From an uncultured Lachnospiraceae bacterium (GTDB taxonomy: Bacteria > Bacillota > Clostridia > Lachnospirales > Lachnospiraceae), in NCBI GenBank assembly GCA_944381575.1, contig CALWLS010000001.1, forward strand, positions 186,001 through 250,000: a DNA stretch of 64,000 bases, written 5' to 3'. Below, piece after piece: positions 54,716 to 63,964 of the stretch. The notes beneath the pieces were generated by a model. The model was not told where the DNA came from. It worked only from the letters and a program-made list of their open reading frames with translations, and ran no database searches. Each line of letters starts with the position of its first letter. Position 1 is the first letter of the stretch. Position numbers and translations under genes: made by a program.

Positions 54716-57638
54716 AAAGATAAAAAACATATTTCTTTTCATCAAGGACAAAATATGGCACCCGTTGCAGCTGCGCATAGTGATAGTCGGGGCCTTTTTT
54801 GCCGTATTGTTTTTTATACTTGTCAATAAGCTCTATGATCTTCAGATCGTAAACGGCCAGGCCTATTCGGAAAGGTTCATCGACAGCATAGAGAGGACCG
54901 TCAAGACGCCTGGAACAAGAGGCAATATCTACGATGTAAACGGCAACCTCCTTGCATATAACAGGCTTTCATACAATGTTGTCGTCGCAGACGACGGCTC
55001 ATATACCGATTACAACGACAGAAACCTCATGCTGTACAGACTGACTGCCATACTCCAGAAGCACGGCGCGGTCATTACCTCAAGATTTGAGGTGAATATG
55101 GATGAAAACGGTGAATATTACTTTACCTCCTCCAGCGATTCCTCAAGAAGACGTTTTATAGCCAACGTATACGGATGCAGTACTGATCAGCTTGACAGGG
55201 CAGATGAGGACACCGGAGTAGTCAGGTATCCGAGCGATATAAGCGCTCAGGAGGCCGTAAACATAAAGATAGGGGATTATGCCTTTGACTCAATAAAAAA
55301 TCCCGACGGAACTCCGGTCATTCCGGATGAAATCACGCTCCTTAACATGGTCAAGATACTTTTTACCATGAGACAGACCGCTTTCCAGAGGTATGAAACA
55401 AGTACGATTGCTACGGATATCGGCGAAGAGTGCATGGCTGAGATCATGGAGAACCAGGGCGACCTTAAGGGAGTCAGTGTTGAGGAGTCATACATAAGAC
55501 GCTACAATAACGCCAAATACTTTTCCCACATTATCGGATATACCGGCGCCATAAGGGACGATGCGACCCTTAAGGAGCTTCAGAAATCCAATCCGGATTA
55601 TGAGATGACAGACCAGGTGGGGGCCACCGGACTCGAAAAATCCATGGAGCAGGAGCTTCACGGCATAAAGGGTGAACGCAGGATATATGTCGACAGCTAC
55701 GGGCAGGTTTTAGAGGTCATCAGTGAGACCGAGCCTTCTGCGGGAAATGATATATATCTGTCCATAGACCAGAACCTTCAGATAGGCATATACCATCTGC
55801 TGGAGCAGCAGCTTGCCGGCATACTCGCCAACAAGATAGTAAATGTGCCTCTGTATGAGATGGAAGAGGCAGCTGAATCTTCCGATGTCCAGATATCCGT
55901 GGACGACGCCTTCTTCCAGTTTATAAATAACAACATCCTTGATGTTGACAGCTTTTTTGACGAAGCTGACAGAGGGCCTGCCGAGGCTGAAATAGCCGAG
56001 GCCTTTACAAGACATAAGGCTGAGGTCATCAATACCATATCATCCCAGCTTTCCGACACTGACGCAGTGCCTCTTTCAGGGCTTCCTAATGAATATATAG
56101 CCTATATGGCGTATATAATGGACGCGCTGTCCCAGGGAGAAAACAGGATAGTAGATCAGTCGGCCATCGACATATATTCGGAGAGCTACCTTGCCTGGAA
56201 AAATGACAGTATAAGCTTAAGAGGCTATCTTTATTCAGGTATCGCCGAAGGCTGGGTCAGCGTGGACTCTCTGCTTAAGGACGATACTGAAAAATATCAG
56301 GATGCGGACGTCATATATCAGTCCATATGCGACTATATAATAGAGCAGCTGTCAGATGACAGGGATTTTGACAAGCTTATCTACCGGTACATGCTGATAG
56401 AAAATAATGGCATTTCCGGAAGGCTTTTAAGCATGGCCCTTTATGAGCAGGGCGTGCTTCCTTATGACGAGGCGGCGTACAACGCCTTAAGCGCCGGAGA
56501 CGAGAACTACGCCTATTCATTCCTGATAGACAGGATAAAGGCCATAGACATAACGCCTGCTCAGCTGGCTCTGGATCCGTGCATGGGCTCCGTGGTCGTA
56601 ACGGACGTCAATACAGGGGACGTCAAGGCCCTTGTCACATATCCGGGATATGATAACAACAGGATAAACGACAGTGAGTATTTTAATGAATGCTTAAATG
56701 ATCTGTCCCTTCCGCTCATAAACTCCGCCACTCAGACCAACAAGGCGCCGGGCTCTACCTTAAAGCCCCTTATGGCTATAGCCGCCCTTGAAGAAGGAGT
56801 TATGACCACAGAGGAAACTGTTGACTGTACCGGTGTATACACCGAGGCTTCTCCTCCTATAAGATGCTGGATAGGAAGGCCTGGCCATCATGAACTTACC
56901 GTTGAAGGTGCGATAGAAAATTCCTGTAACTATTCCTTTGCAGAGTATGGACACAGATTCTCCATGGTAACGGACGAATCTACCGGGGAGCAGGTTTATT
57001 CAGCAAGCACCGGAATAGGTATTATCCAGAAATATGAAAGTATGTTCGGCCTTGATAGGGTAAGCGGCATACAGATAGATGAAAACGAGCCTCATATGTC
57101 CGATTCGGACCCGGAGCGTTCCGCCTTCGGACAGGGTACCAATTCCTTTAACAATGTACAGCTGGCAAGATATACCACAGCGCTTGCAAACAGGGGAAAA
57201 CTGTTTGATCTTACGCTGTTAAGTAAGGAGACAGACTGCAACGGAAACCTTATACAGGAATTTCCAGCGGAGCTGATAGATACGATAGAGATCAGCGACA
57301 GCACCTGGGATACGGTGCACAGCGGAACGAGAAAGGTCATTACCACCGGCGTTGCAAGCAGTGTTTTCAATAACTGGGACACGGTAGAGATAGCCGGAAA
57401 GACCGGAACCGCCGAAGAGGTCAAGACAAGGGGAAATCACGGTGAGTTCATTTCCTACGCCCCGTATGATAATCCTGAGGTCGCTGTCACGGTGGTGCTT
57501 CCATTCGCATATTCATCAGGTAATGCGGCTACTCTCGGAAGAAGAGTATATGATTACTATTACGGAGAGGTAGATCTTCCGAGCATCATCAATAATGACG
57601 CCCGCAACATTACGCTGTCCAATGTAACTGACGGCTGA
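54705..57638 (+). CDS. Class B penicillin-binding protein 2 with large insertion
   Basis: 977-aa elongation-specific transpeptidase (PBP2/MrdA class). TM anchor (about 24-42), PBP dimerisation domain (about 50-350), transpeptidase domain with SxxK S684-K687 (STLK), SxN S740-C741-N742, and KTG at 899-901. The region about 370-620 is an extra, largely acidic segment without a motif I recognise; typical PBP2 is 600-700 aa, though long versions occur in Clostridia. Works with RodA and MreCD. Confidence 0.92.
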   Translation: MLPEKIKNIFLFIKDKIWHPLQLRIVIVGAFFAVLFFILVNKLYDLQIVNGQAYSERFIDSIERTVKTPGTRGNIYDVNGNLLAYNRLSYNVVVADDGSYTDYNDRNLMLYRLTAILQKHGAVITSRFEVNMDENGEYYFTSSSDSSRRRFIANVYGCSTDQLDRADEDTGVVRYPSDISAQEAVNIKIGDYAFDSIKNPDGTPVIPDEITLLNMVKILFTMRQTAFQRYETSTIATDIGEECMAEIMENQGDLKGVSVEESYIRRYNNAKYFSHIIGYTGAIRDDATLKELQKSNPDYEMTDQVGATGLEKSMEQELHGIKGERRIYVDSYGQVLEVISETEPSAGNDIYLSIDQNLQIGIYHLLEQQLAGILANKIVNVPLYEMEEAAESSDVQISVDDAFFQFINNNILDVDSFFDEADRGPAEAEIAEAFTRHKAEVINTISSQLSDTDAVPLSGLPNEYIAYMAYIMDALSQGENRIVDQSAIDIYSESYLAWKNDSISLRGYLYSGIAEGWVSVDSLLKDDTEKYQDADVIYQSICDYIIEQLSDDRDFDKLIYRYMLIENNGISGRLLSMALYEQGVLPYDEAAYNALSAGDENYAYSFLIDRIKAIDITPAQLALDPCMGSVVVTDVNTGDVKALVTYPGYDNNRINDSEYFNECLNDLSLPLINSATQTNKAPGSTLKPLMAIAALEEGVMTTEETVDCTGVYTEASPPIRCWIGRPGHHELTVEGAIENSCNYSFAEYGHRFSMVTDESTGEQVYSASTGIGIIQKYESMFGLDRVSGIQIDENEPHMSDSDPERSAFGQGTNSFNNVQLARYTTALANRGKLFDLTLLSKETDCNGNLIQEFPAELIDTIEISDSTWDTVHSGTRKVITTGVASSVFNNWDTVEIAGKTGTAEEVKTRGNHGEFISYAPYDNPEVAVTVVLPFAYSSGNAATLGRRVYDYYYGEVDLPSIINNDARNITLSNVTDG

Positions 57639-57677
57639 TGAATCACGGGACTTTTATGGACGAGGTCAAAATAACAC

Positions 57678-58799
57678 ATGAAGGGTAAATACAGCTTCAG
57701 GGCTCATAACCTGCTGCTGATGGCGTTAGTCATAGCACTCAATTTCATAGGGATACTGATCTTAAGGTCCGCCTCATATAATGACGCCGGCGTTGTTTCA
57801 AGACAGATAATAGGCTCCATCGCCGGAGTCGCCATATGCCTTATAGTTTCGTTTATAGACTATAACAGGATATTAAAGTATGCCAGACCCCTGTATCTGG
57901 GCACGATAATAATGCTGCTGCTCGTACTGTTGATAGGAGCCGTGAGGGGCGGAGCCGGAAGATGGCTTGTTTTGCCTATCCTCGGCCAGGTCCAGCCAGC
58001 AGAATTTGCAAAGGTAACGCTTATATTATTTTTTGCAGCATTCTTTGAAAAAAACAGATATAATATAAATGAACCTGGGACTTTATTAATGATGGCTGTG
58101 CTTATAGGGATCCCGGTACTGCTTATAGTTGCAGAACCAAACTTAAGTACAGGCATCATAGTGTCAGTCATATTTATAATAATGCTGTTTTCCTGCGGCC
58201 TTGCCGTTAAGCTTATAGCATTGTTTACGGCGGCTGCCGGCGGATTTTTATGGCTTATCATTTTTCTGTTCCGGACGGGAAGGGACGATATGATCCCGTT
58301 CCTTCAGGATTATCAGAAGACCAGGATATTGGGACTTTTGTTCCCTGAGGAGTATTCGGATACCTTTTATCAGCAGTCAGGGTCGATAACAGCGATCGGT
58401 TCAGGCGGATTTTTCGGCAAGGGCCTCAACAATACTGATATCAATTCAGTCAAGGCCGGAAATTTCCTTATAGAGGAGGATACTGACTTCATATTTGCCA
58501 TAATAGGAGAGGAGCTGGGATTTAGAGGCTGTTTTATAATCCTTATCGTTTACCTTATCATGCTCTTAGTCATTCTCTGGATAGGAGCAAGGGCTAAAAA
58601 TGTACAGGGGGCCGGCTTATGCATAGGAGTTGCGGCCTGGATCGGCTTCCAGACATTTACCAATGTGGCCGTTGCAACGGCAATATTTCCAAATACGGGT
58701 GTCACGCTTCCTTTCATAAGCAGGGGAGTTTCATCATTGCTTTCTCTGTATGTTGCCATCGGACTTGTAATGAATGTCGGTTACCAAAGCAGGGAATAG
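57678..58799 (+). CDS. rodA: RodA/FtsW-type SEDS glycosyltransferase
   Basis: 373-aa SEDS peptidoglycan polymerase with about ten helices. Family signatures include RGGAGRWL, QPAEFAK and EDTDFIFAIIGEELG. Placed after its PBP2 partner, so the rod-elongation RodA is the best call, not FtsW. GAGG lies farther than usual before the ATG. Confidence 0.93.
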   Translation: MKGKYSFRAHNLLLMALVIALNFIGILILRSASYNDAGVVSRQIIGSIAGVAICLIVSFIDYNRILKYARPLYLGTIIMLLLVLLIGAVRGGAGRWLVLPILGQVQPAEFAKVTLILFFAAFFEKNRYNINEPGTLLMMAVLIGIPVLLIVAEPNLSTGIIVSVIFIIMLFSCGLAVKLIALFTAAAGGFLWLIIFLFRTGRDDMIPFLQDYQKTRILGLLFPEEYSDTFYQQSGSITAIGSGGFFGKGLNNTDINSVKAGNFLIEEDTDFIFAIIGEELGFRGCFIILIVYLIMLLVILWIGARAKNVQGAGLCIGVAAWIGFQTFTNVAVATAIFPNTGVTLPFISRGVSSLLSLYVAIGLVMNVGYQSRE

Positions 58800-58821
58800 T
58801 TATTATAAAGAAGGTGTTTGT

Positions 58822-59211
58822 ATGAACGTTGGCCTGATAGCACACAATTCAAAAAAGAAGCTCATGCAGGATCTCTGCATAGCATATAAGAGTATATTAT
58901 CAAGAAACCAGCTCTATGCGACTGCCACAACGGGACGTCTTGTGGAAGATGTTACAAATCTGCATATTCACAAATTCCTCCCGGGAAACCTCGGGGGACA
59001 GCAGCAGATGGCAGCGCAGATATCCAATAACGAAATGGATATGGTCATTTTTTTAAGGAACCCTGACCAGCCTTCGCATCATGAGCCGGACGTCAATGAT
59101 ATCGTGAAGCTCTGCGACCTCTACAATATACCGATCGCCACCAATCTGGCAACTGCCGAGCTGCTTATTCTTGCATTAGGAAACGGGGAGCTTGAGTGGC
59201 GTGAATCATAA
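58822..59211 (+). CDS. Methylglyoxal-synthase homologue lacking catalytic aspartates
   Basis: 129-aa MGS-fold protein, clearly homologous to MgsA (dihydroxyacetone phosphate to methylglyoxal). Aligned by eye with E. coli MgsA: H19 is H8; D20 is N9; threonines of the phosphate loop are kept (ATATTG, 33-38); catalytic D71 of GGDQQ is Q60 (GGQQQ); D91 of WDP is N80 (RNP); H98 is H87; D101 is D90. So three of four conserved aspartates are amides. DHAP or phosphate binding could remain while catalysis is lost or greatly reduced. Start 58822 follows GAAGGTG. Lies between rodA and a D,D-carboxypeptidase gene. Confidence 0.9.
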   Translation: MNVGLIAHNSKKKLMQDLCIAYKSILSRNQLYATATTGRLVEDVTNLHIHKFLPGNLGGQQQMAAQISNNEMDMVIFLRNPDQPSHHEPDVNDIVKLCDLYNIPIATNLATAELLILALGNGELEWRES

Positions 59212-59212
59212 T

Positions 59213-60178
59213 ATGAAGCTTACGAGGGCTGTGCCTGTCCTGGCAGCGGCCGTATTTCTTTTTACCGGCTGCGCAAAGCCGATAGAAGAGGCCTATACAT
59301 TTCCCGAAGAGGGGCTTTTATCCGTTGCGGCCGACAGTAACGGTGTAATGCTTAAAGGCTTTGCCTCCGATCTGTGCGTGCCTGAGGAGGATGCTGATCT
59401 TAATACCGAGGGAGTGGACGCAAAAGCCTACGCCCTGTTCTCTCTTGAAGACGGCTCGGTGCTCAGCCAGCACAATATATATGAAAAGGTATACCCGGCT
59501 TCAACCACAAAGATACTTACCTGTCTCATTGCGCTTGAAAGAGGAAACCTTGATGACATTGTAACGGTTCCCGACGAATCCAATATCACCGTGAGCGGGT
59601 CATCGATGGCTGATCTTACTCCGGGAGATAAGCTCACTTTGAGGGACCTATTGTACGGGCTTATGGTCCCAAGCGGCAATGACGCAGCCGTAGCCATTGC
59701 GTGTCATATAAGCGGCGACGTGGAGTCCTTTGCGCAGCTCATGAATCTTGAGGCAAAAAAGCTTGGCGCTACTCATTCAAACTTTGTCAATCCTCACGGG
59801 CTTCCGGATGAGGACCATTATACTACCGTATATGATATGTACCTGATCTTTAACGAAGCCCTTAAAAACGAGGAATTCAGAAAGATCAGCAGTACCGCTG
59901 AATATACCTGTACGATCAATACGGCTGAAGGCTCTGAAAACCCGGTAAAGGATGTTACCTGGTCCTCAGGAAACGGTTTTTTAAACGGATCCTTCAGCTT
60001 TGTTGAGGATATGGACATACTTGCCGGCAAGACCGGCCATACGTCAGCTGCCGGCTTTTGCCTGGTGCTTGGGGAGAGCGCTGCAGATGGAAAAGAGTAC
60101 ATTTCAATAGTATTCAACGCACCATACTATGAACAGCTGTATGTTTCCATGAGAAACCTTGCATCAAAAAGCCAATAA
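59213..60178 (+). CDS. D-alanyl-D-alanine carboxypeptidase, lipoprotein
   Basis: 321-aa S11 low-molecular-weight PBP trimming stem peptides. Lipobox LFTGC (Cys20) makes it a predicted membrane-anchored lipoprotein instead of the usual signal-peptide plus C-terminal amphipathic anchor. Motifs S96-K99 (STTK), S153-G154-N155 and K273-T274-G275 are intact. ATG 59213 directly follows the preceding stop; a TTG at 59192 would put seven residues before the signal. Confidence 0.9.
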   Translation: MKLTRAVPVLAAAVFLFTGCAKPIEEAYTFPEEGLLSVAADSNGVMLKGFASDLCVPEEDADLNTEGVDAKAYALFSLEDGSVLSQHNIYEKVYPASTTKILTCLIALERGNLDDIVTVPDESNITVSGSSMADLTPGDKLTLRDLLYGLMVPSGNDAAVAIACHISGDVESFAQLMNLEAKKLGATHSNFVNPHGLPDEDHYTTVYDMYLIFNEALKNEEFRKISSTAEYTCTINTAEGSENPVKDVTWSSGNGFLNGSFSFVEDMDILAGKTGHTSAAGFCLVLGESAADGKEYISIVFNAPYYEQLYVSMRNLASKSQ

Positions 60179-60201
60179 AAATACAAATAGGGTTTTTACC
60201 C

Positions 60202-60230
60202 TTGCTAAAGAATTTTCAGTGTAATATAAT
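60202..60230 (+). promoter_or_regulatory. Strong promoter of the small P-loop gene
   Basis: TTGCTA (60202-60207), 17-base spacer, perfect TATAAT (60225-60230). The 5' UTR would be about 33 nt with AAGGAGG. Confidence 0.82.
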
Positions 60231-60268
60231 TAATTCAATAAGTTTGACCCTTTAAGGAGGTTTAGTAT

Positions 60269-60688
60269 ATGGTACAGTTAATCGTCGGCAGCAAAGGAAA
60301 AGGAAAGACAAAGATCCTGCTGGACAAGGCTGCAGAGGCTATCAAGAACGCTAACGGCAGCGTGGTATATGTAGATAAGAGCTCACAGCACATGTATGAG
60401 CTTTCAAATAAGATCCGTCTTATCAATATAAGCAGCTTCCCTGTTAATTCAGAGGACGGATATATCGGATTCATAAGCGGTATCATTTCTCAGGATCACG
60501 ATCTTGAGTATATGTTCCTTGATGGATTTTTAACAGTTGCCAACCTTATGGGTGCTGATATCTCCAGCGCCATTGCCAAGATCGCCGTACTGTCCGAGAA
60601 CTATGGCGTTAACTTTATCATAAGCGTATCCATGGATTCCGAGAAACTTCCTGAGAGCTGCAAGCAGTATGTTGCCGTAGCGCTCTGA
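60269..60688 (+). CDS. Small P-loop protein of unknown function
   Basis: 139 aa with a single Walker A GSKGKGKTK (about 7-15), a Walker B-like FLDGF (about 83-87) and a hydrophobic C-terminal beta strand. It is shorter than most P-loop ATPases. Automated annotation of similar Clostridial proteins as twitching-motility protein is probably misleading. Own strong promoter and RBS. I do not recognise a function. Confidence 0.75.
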   Translation: MVQLIVGSKGKGKTKILLDKAAEAIKNANGSVVYVDKSSQHMYELSNKIRLINISSFPVNSEDGYIGFISGIISQDHDLEYMFLDGFLTVANLMGADISSAIAKIAVLSENYGVNFIISVSMDSEKLPESCKQYVAVAL

Positions 60689-60732
60689 TCCTGAATTTCA
60701 CGATATAGAACTATATTCGGATGTTTTAATAA

Positions 60733-62697
60733 ATGGCTCGAAAAAAGCGTAGACCAAATCGTATAATCAAATACCTTTTAAAGCCGAGCGTAGGCAAGCT
60801 GTTAGTTTTACTAATGGCTGCCTACTTTATTTTTACTACGTATTCTCTGGCAACAAGGACAAATGTCAACTACTACGAGGTTGAGGAAGGCAGTCTTGTC
60901 AGGGAGCATATGTACACCGGACTCGTTATACGTGAAGAGGAGATAATCAATTCCGAGGCTTCAGGATACATTTATTATTATGTAGCCGACGGCAGGAAAG
61001 CAGCGGCAGGTCAGCCGGTCTATTCGATAGATGAGACGGGAGACCTCGCTGCATATCTTAAGAATAACGCCTCTGATACGGCGGATTCCAGTTCTCCGAG
61101 AGTAAAGGATATGCGGAGCGAGCTCTTAAATGATTCAAGAGCCTTTTCCCAGGCGTCCTTCAACAGCCTTTATGACATCAATAACTCCATTACCGCAAAG
61201 GCAGCGGAGTATTCCAGCTTAAGTATATTTAGCTCCATGTCTGATGAGCTTAAGGCCTCAGGAATCAATTTTGAGGAGTTTTACGCCGGTATAAACGGAA
61301 CGGTCTGCTGCTATACTGACGGCTATGAGTCAGTGGACGTTAATGAGCTTTCACAGGACCTCTTTGACAGCTCGGATTATTCCCGTTCCACCATAAAGGC
61401 CGGCGATCTCATAGAGGCAGGTTCTCCGGCGTATAAGATAATTACCAGCGAGAACTGGTCCATAGCTTTTACGCTCAGCAGGGATGACGAGGTTGCCTTT
61501 TCTGAAAGCAGCTCATTAAAGGTCAATTTCCCTGATAAGGGATTTTCAACCACAGTCCCGTTTAAGATCGTTTACGGTACGGACGGAGAGTCCTACGGCG
61601 TGCTCAGCATGTCAAGCTATCTGGTCCAGTTTACCTCTGACAGATTCATTGACTTCGAGATAGTAACAAATGACGTATCCGGGCTGAAGATACCTGACAG
61701 CGCCATAACTACAAAGGATTTTTACGTCATACCGATCGTCTACCTTGACTCGGACGAAGCCGGAAATAAGGGCTTTAACAAGGTGTCGGTGGGAGAGCAG
61801 GGAAATGTATCAGAGTTCGTTATAACTGATATATACAGCACCGACGAGGAATATTGTTATATAGAGTGTACCGATTCATCGTTCCTTCAGCCCGGTGATT
61901 TTGTGGCTCTGCCTGAGGGAGCGGTGCTTGACAATGAGCCGCAGGCTGCTGTTGGCGATTACGGTTCATCCGTTAATGAGTCAGGAAATAATGATGAGAG
62001 TACAGGTGCTGACTCTGCAGAGACCAATACTGCAGAAGAAGAAACTGGGGCCTCAGCATCAGCGTCCGAAAACTCAGAAAATGCATCCGGGGAAAACGAC
62101 AGCCAGGCTGAAACGGCCTCTGTATCAGATGACAGTGAAGACATCATTGACGGAGCGTCAGGCCGGTTTACCGAAGATGAAGATCCTGAATCAGTAAGGA
62201 ATATGTCCGCTTTAACAGGAGATGATCCGGAGGATCCCGTTATGGGTGGAGAGAGCCGTGATGTGGAAAACATGGATCCTGATAACGTGAGGGCGGAAGA
62301 CAGAGCTTATAATGACGGTAATGCGTCCCTCCGAGAAAGCAGAACCGAGGAAATATCCGAGCCGAAAAATGGGCAGGAGGACGGCCAGGAAACTTCAGAT
62401 CCATCGGAAGCAGATGATGCAGGATCAGAGTCTTCCGAGTCATCTGAGGCGCCTGATACGCCGGTAAGAGCCCCTGTCACCGTTACTGACGGAATGTATC
62501 AGATCAATGTTATGATGCCTCTTAAGGGCGTTTATAACATCAATAAGGGCTATACCGTATTCAGAAAGGTCGAGGTCCTTGAGAGCGCAAACGGATATTC
62601 CATAATCAAAAAGAATACGGAGTACGGACTGTCCACCTATGATCATATCGTACTTGACGCTGCTTCCGTTCAGGACGATCAGATTTTATACCGATAA
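60733..62697 (+). CDS. HlyD-like membrane protein with acidic low-complexity insert
   Basis: 654 aa. N-terminal basic stretch and TM helix (about 20-40), HlyD/lipoyl-type extracytoplasmic domain (about 45-400), an insert of about 180 residues rich in Ser, Glu, Asp and Ala (about 400-578), and a C-terminal beta domain (about 580-654). Resembles the HlyD-like proteins found near sepF/yggS genes in Clostridia, but those genes are not adjacent. No ABC transporter gene is nearby. No clear Shine-Dalgarno. Confidence 0.7.
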   Translation: MARKKRRPNRIIKYLLKPSVGKLLVLLMAAYFIFTTYSLATRTNVNYYEVEEGSLVREHMYTGLVIREEEIINSEASGYIYYYVADGRKAAAGQPVYSIDETGDLAAYLKNNASDTADSSSPRVKDMRSELLNDSRAFSQASFNSLYDINNSITAKAAEYSSLSIFSSMSDELKASGINFEEFYAGINGTVCCYTDGYESVDVNELSQDLFDSSDYSRSTIKAGDLIEAGSPAYKIITSENWSIAFTLSRDDEVAFSESSSLKVNFPDKGFSTTVPFKIVYGTDGESYGVLSMSSYLVQFTSDRFIDFEIVTNDVSGLKIPDSAITTKDFYVIPIVYLDSDEAGNKGFNKVSVGEQGNVSEFVITDIYSTDEEYCYIECTDSSFLQPGDFVALPEGAVLDNEPQAAVGDYGSSVNESGNNDESTGADSAETNTAEEETGASASASENSENASGENDSQAETASVSDDSEDIIDGASGRFTEDEDPESVRNMSALTGDDPEDPVMGGESRDVENMDPDNVRAEDRAYNDGNASLRESRTEEISEPKNGQEDGQETSDPSEADDAGSESSESSEAPDTPVRAPVTVTDGMYQINVMMPLKGVYNINKGYTVFRKVEVLESANGYSIIKKNTEYGLSTYDHIVLDAASVQDDQILYR

Positions 62698-62761
62698 TCC
62701 AAATGGTTTTCATTTAAATTCTGCCTGACATCAAAAGATGTTTTAAGGAGGGATAACTGCC

Positions 62762-63964
62762 ATGAATATTAAAGTTGCAGATCGTATGGAGCATATATCG
62801 GGTTCAGTGATCCGTAAATTTGCGGAAAGAGCTGCTGCTGACCCTGAGCTCATCAATTTTTCAAACGGCAATCCATCGGAAGTCACCTTTCCGATAGAAG
62901 ATATGCGCAGATTTTACGACGAAGCTTTAAGTACCGGATACTCTGACGAGCTTATGAAGTACGGAGTCGTTAAGGGATTCCCTCCACTCACTGATTTTCT
63001 CAAGGACAGGCTCCACAATAAATATGGTTTTGACTGGGATGAGAATGATCTGTTTATCGTAAGCGGAGGCACGCAGGCGGCTGACATAACCTCAAAGATA
63101 TGGCTTTCAAAAGGAGACACCGTACTTGTAGAGGAACCGTCCTACGCGAGCTGCTACAATATATTCAGGTGTTATGAGGCCGAGCTTAAGGGAGTTCCGA
63201 TAAATGAGGACGGCATAGATATCGATGCAGTAGAAAAGGCTCTTATGGAAGATGACAGCATCAGAATGATCTATACCATTCCTTCTTTTCAGAATCCTAC
63301 GGGCTTCAGTACATCCGCTATGAAAAGAGAGCAGTTATACAGACTTGCCTCAAAATATGACGTTATAATCCTTGAGGATGATCCTTACGCCGAGCTTAGA
63401 TTCAGCGGAGATGAGATATATCCTGTTAAATCCATGGATACTGAGGGCCGTGTATTCTATGCAAGTTCACTGTCCAAGGTAGTCGCACCGTCCTTCAGGC
63501 TTGGATATCTTGTAGTCAATAAGAGATATTCCAGCTATGTAAATGTATGCAAACAGTGTACAGACATTCATTCCAACACCCTCGCTCAGTACGTGGCGTG
63601 GGGCATCATGACAAAAACAGATTATGAAAAGCATCTTGAGCTTGCAAGGAGTGAGTATGGGAGAAAAGCAGGACTCATAAGAAATGAGCTTATTAATCAC
63701 ATGCACCCGTCTTGCAGAGTCAGCAGTCCAAGCGGCGGAATGTTTATCATGATCTTCCTGCCGGAAAACATAGATGCGGCAGACTTTGTCTGGAAAGGAA
63801 TCGATCGCGGAGTCGTATGCGTTCCAGGCTCAGGATTCATGATAGACGGATCGAAGGTATCACATTCTGTACGTCTGTGCTATGCAACGGCCTCTGATGA
63901 AGAGATAATTAAGGGAGCTGAAATAATAGGAAAGCTTACATATGATTTTATTGAAGGCATATGA
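62762..63964 (+). CDS. PLP-dependent class I/II aminotransferase
   Basis: 400-aa fold-type I aminotransferase. PLP lysine in SSLSKVVAPSFRLGYL (about residues 237-252), IPSFQNPTGFS and the LEDDPYAELRF strings typical of MocR-like/2-aminoadipate transaminases, but no N-terminal HTH here. Substrate uncertain (aromatic or aminoadipate type). AAGGAGG is ideal. The last 36 bases of the window hold nothing I can assign. Confidence 0.9.
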   Translation: MNIKVADRMEHISGSVIRKFAERAAADPELINFSNGNPSEVTFPIEDMRRFYDEALSTGYSDELMKYGVVKGFPPLTDFLKDRLHNKYGFDWDENDLFIVSGGTQAADITSKIWLSKGDTVLVEEPSYASCYNIFRCYEAELKGVPINEDGIDIDAVEKALMEDDSIRMIYTIPSFQNPTGFSTSAMKREQLYRLASKYDVIILEDDPYAELRFSGDEIYPVKSMDTEGRVFYASSLSKVVAPSFRLGYLVVNKRYSSYVNVCKQCTDIHSNTLAQYVAWGIMTKTDYEKHLELARSEYGRKAGLIRNELINHMHPSCRVSSPSGGMFIMIFLPENIDAADFVWKGIDRGVVCVPGSGFMIDGSKVSHSVRLCYATASDEEIIKGAEIIGKLTYDFIEGI

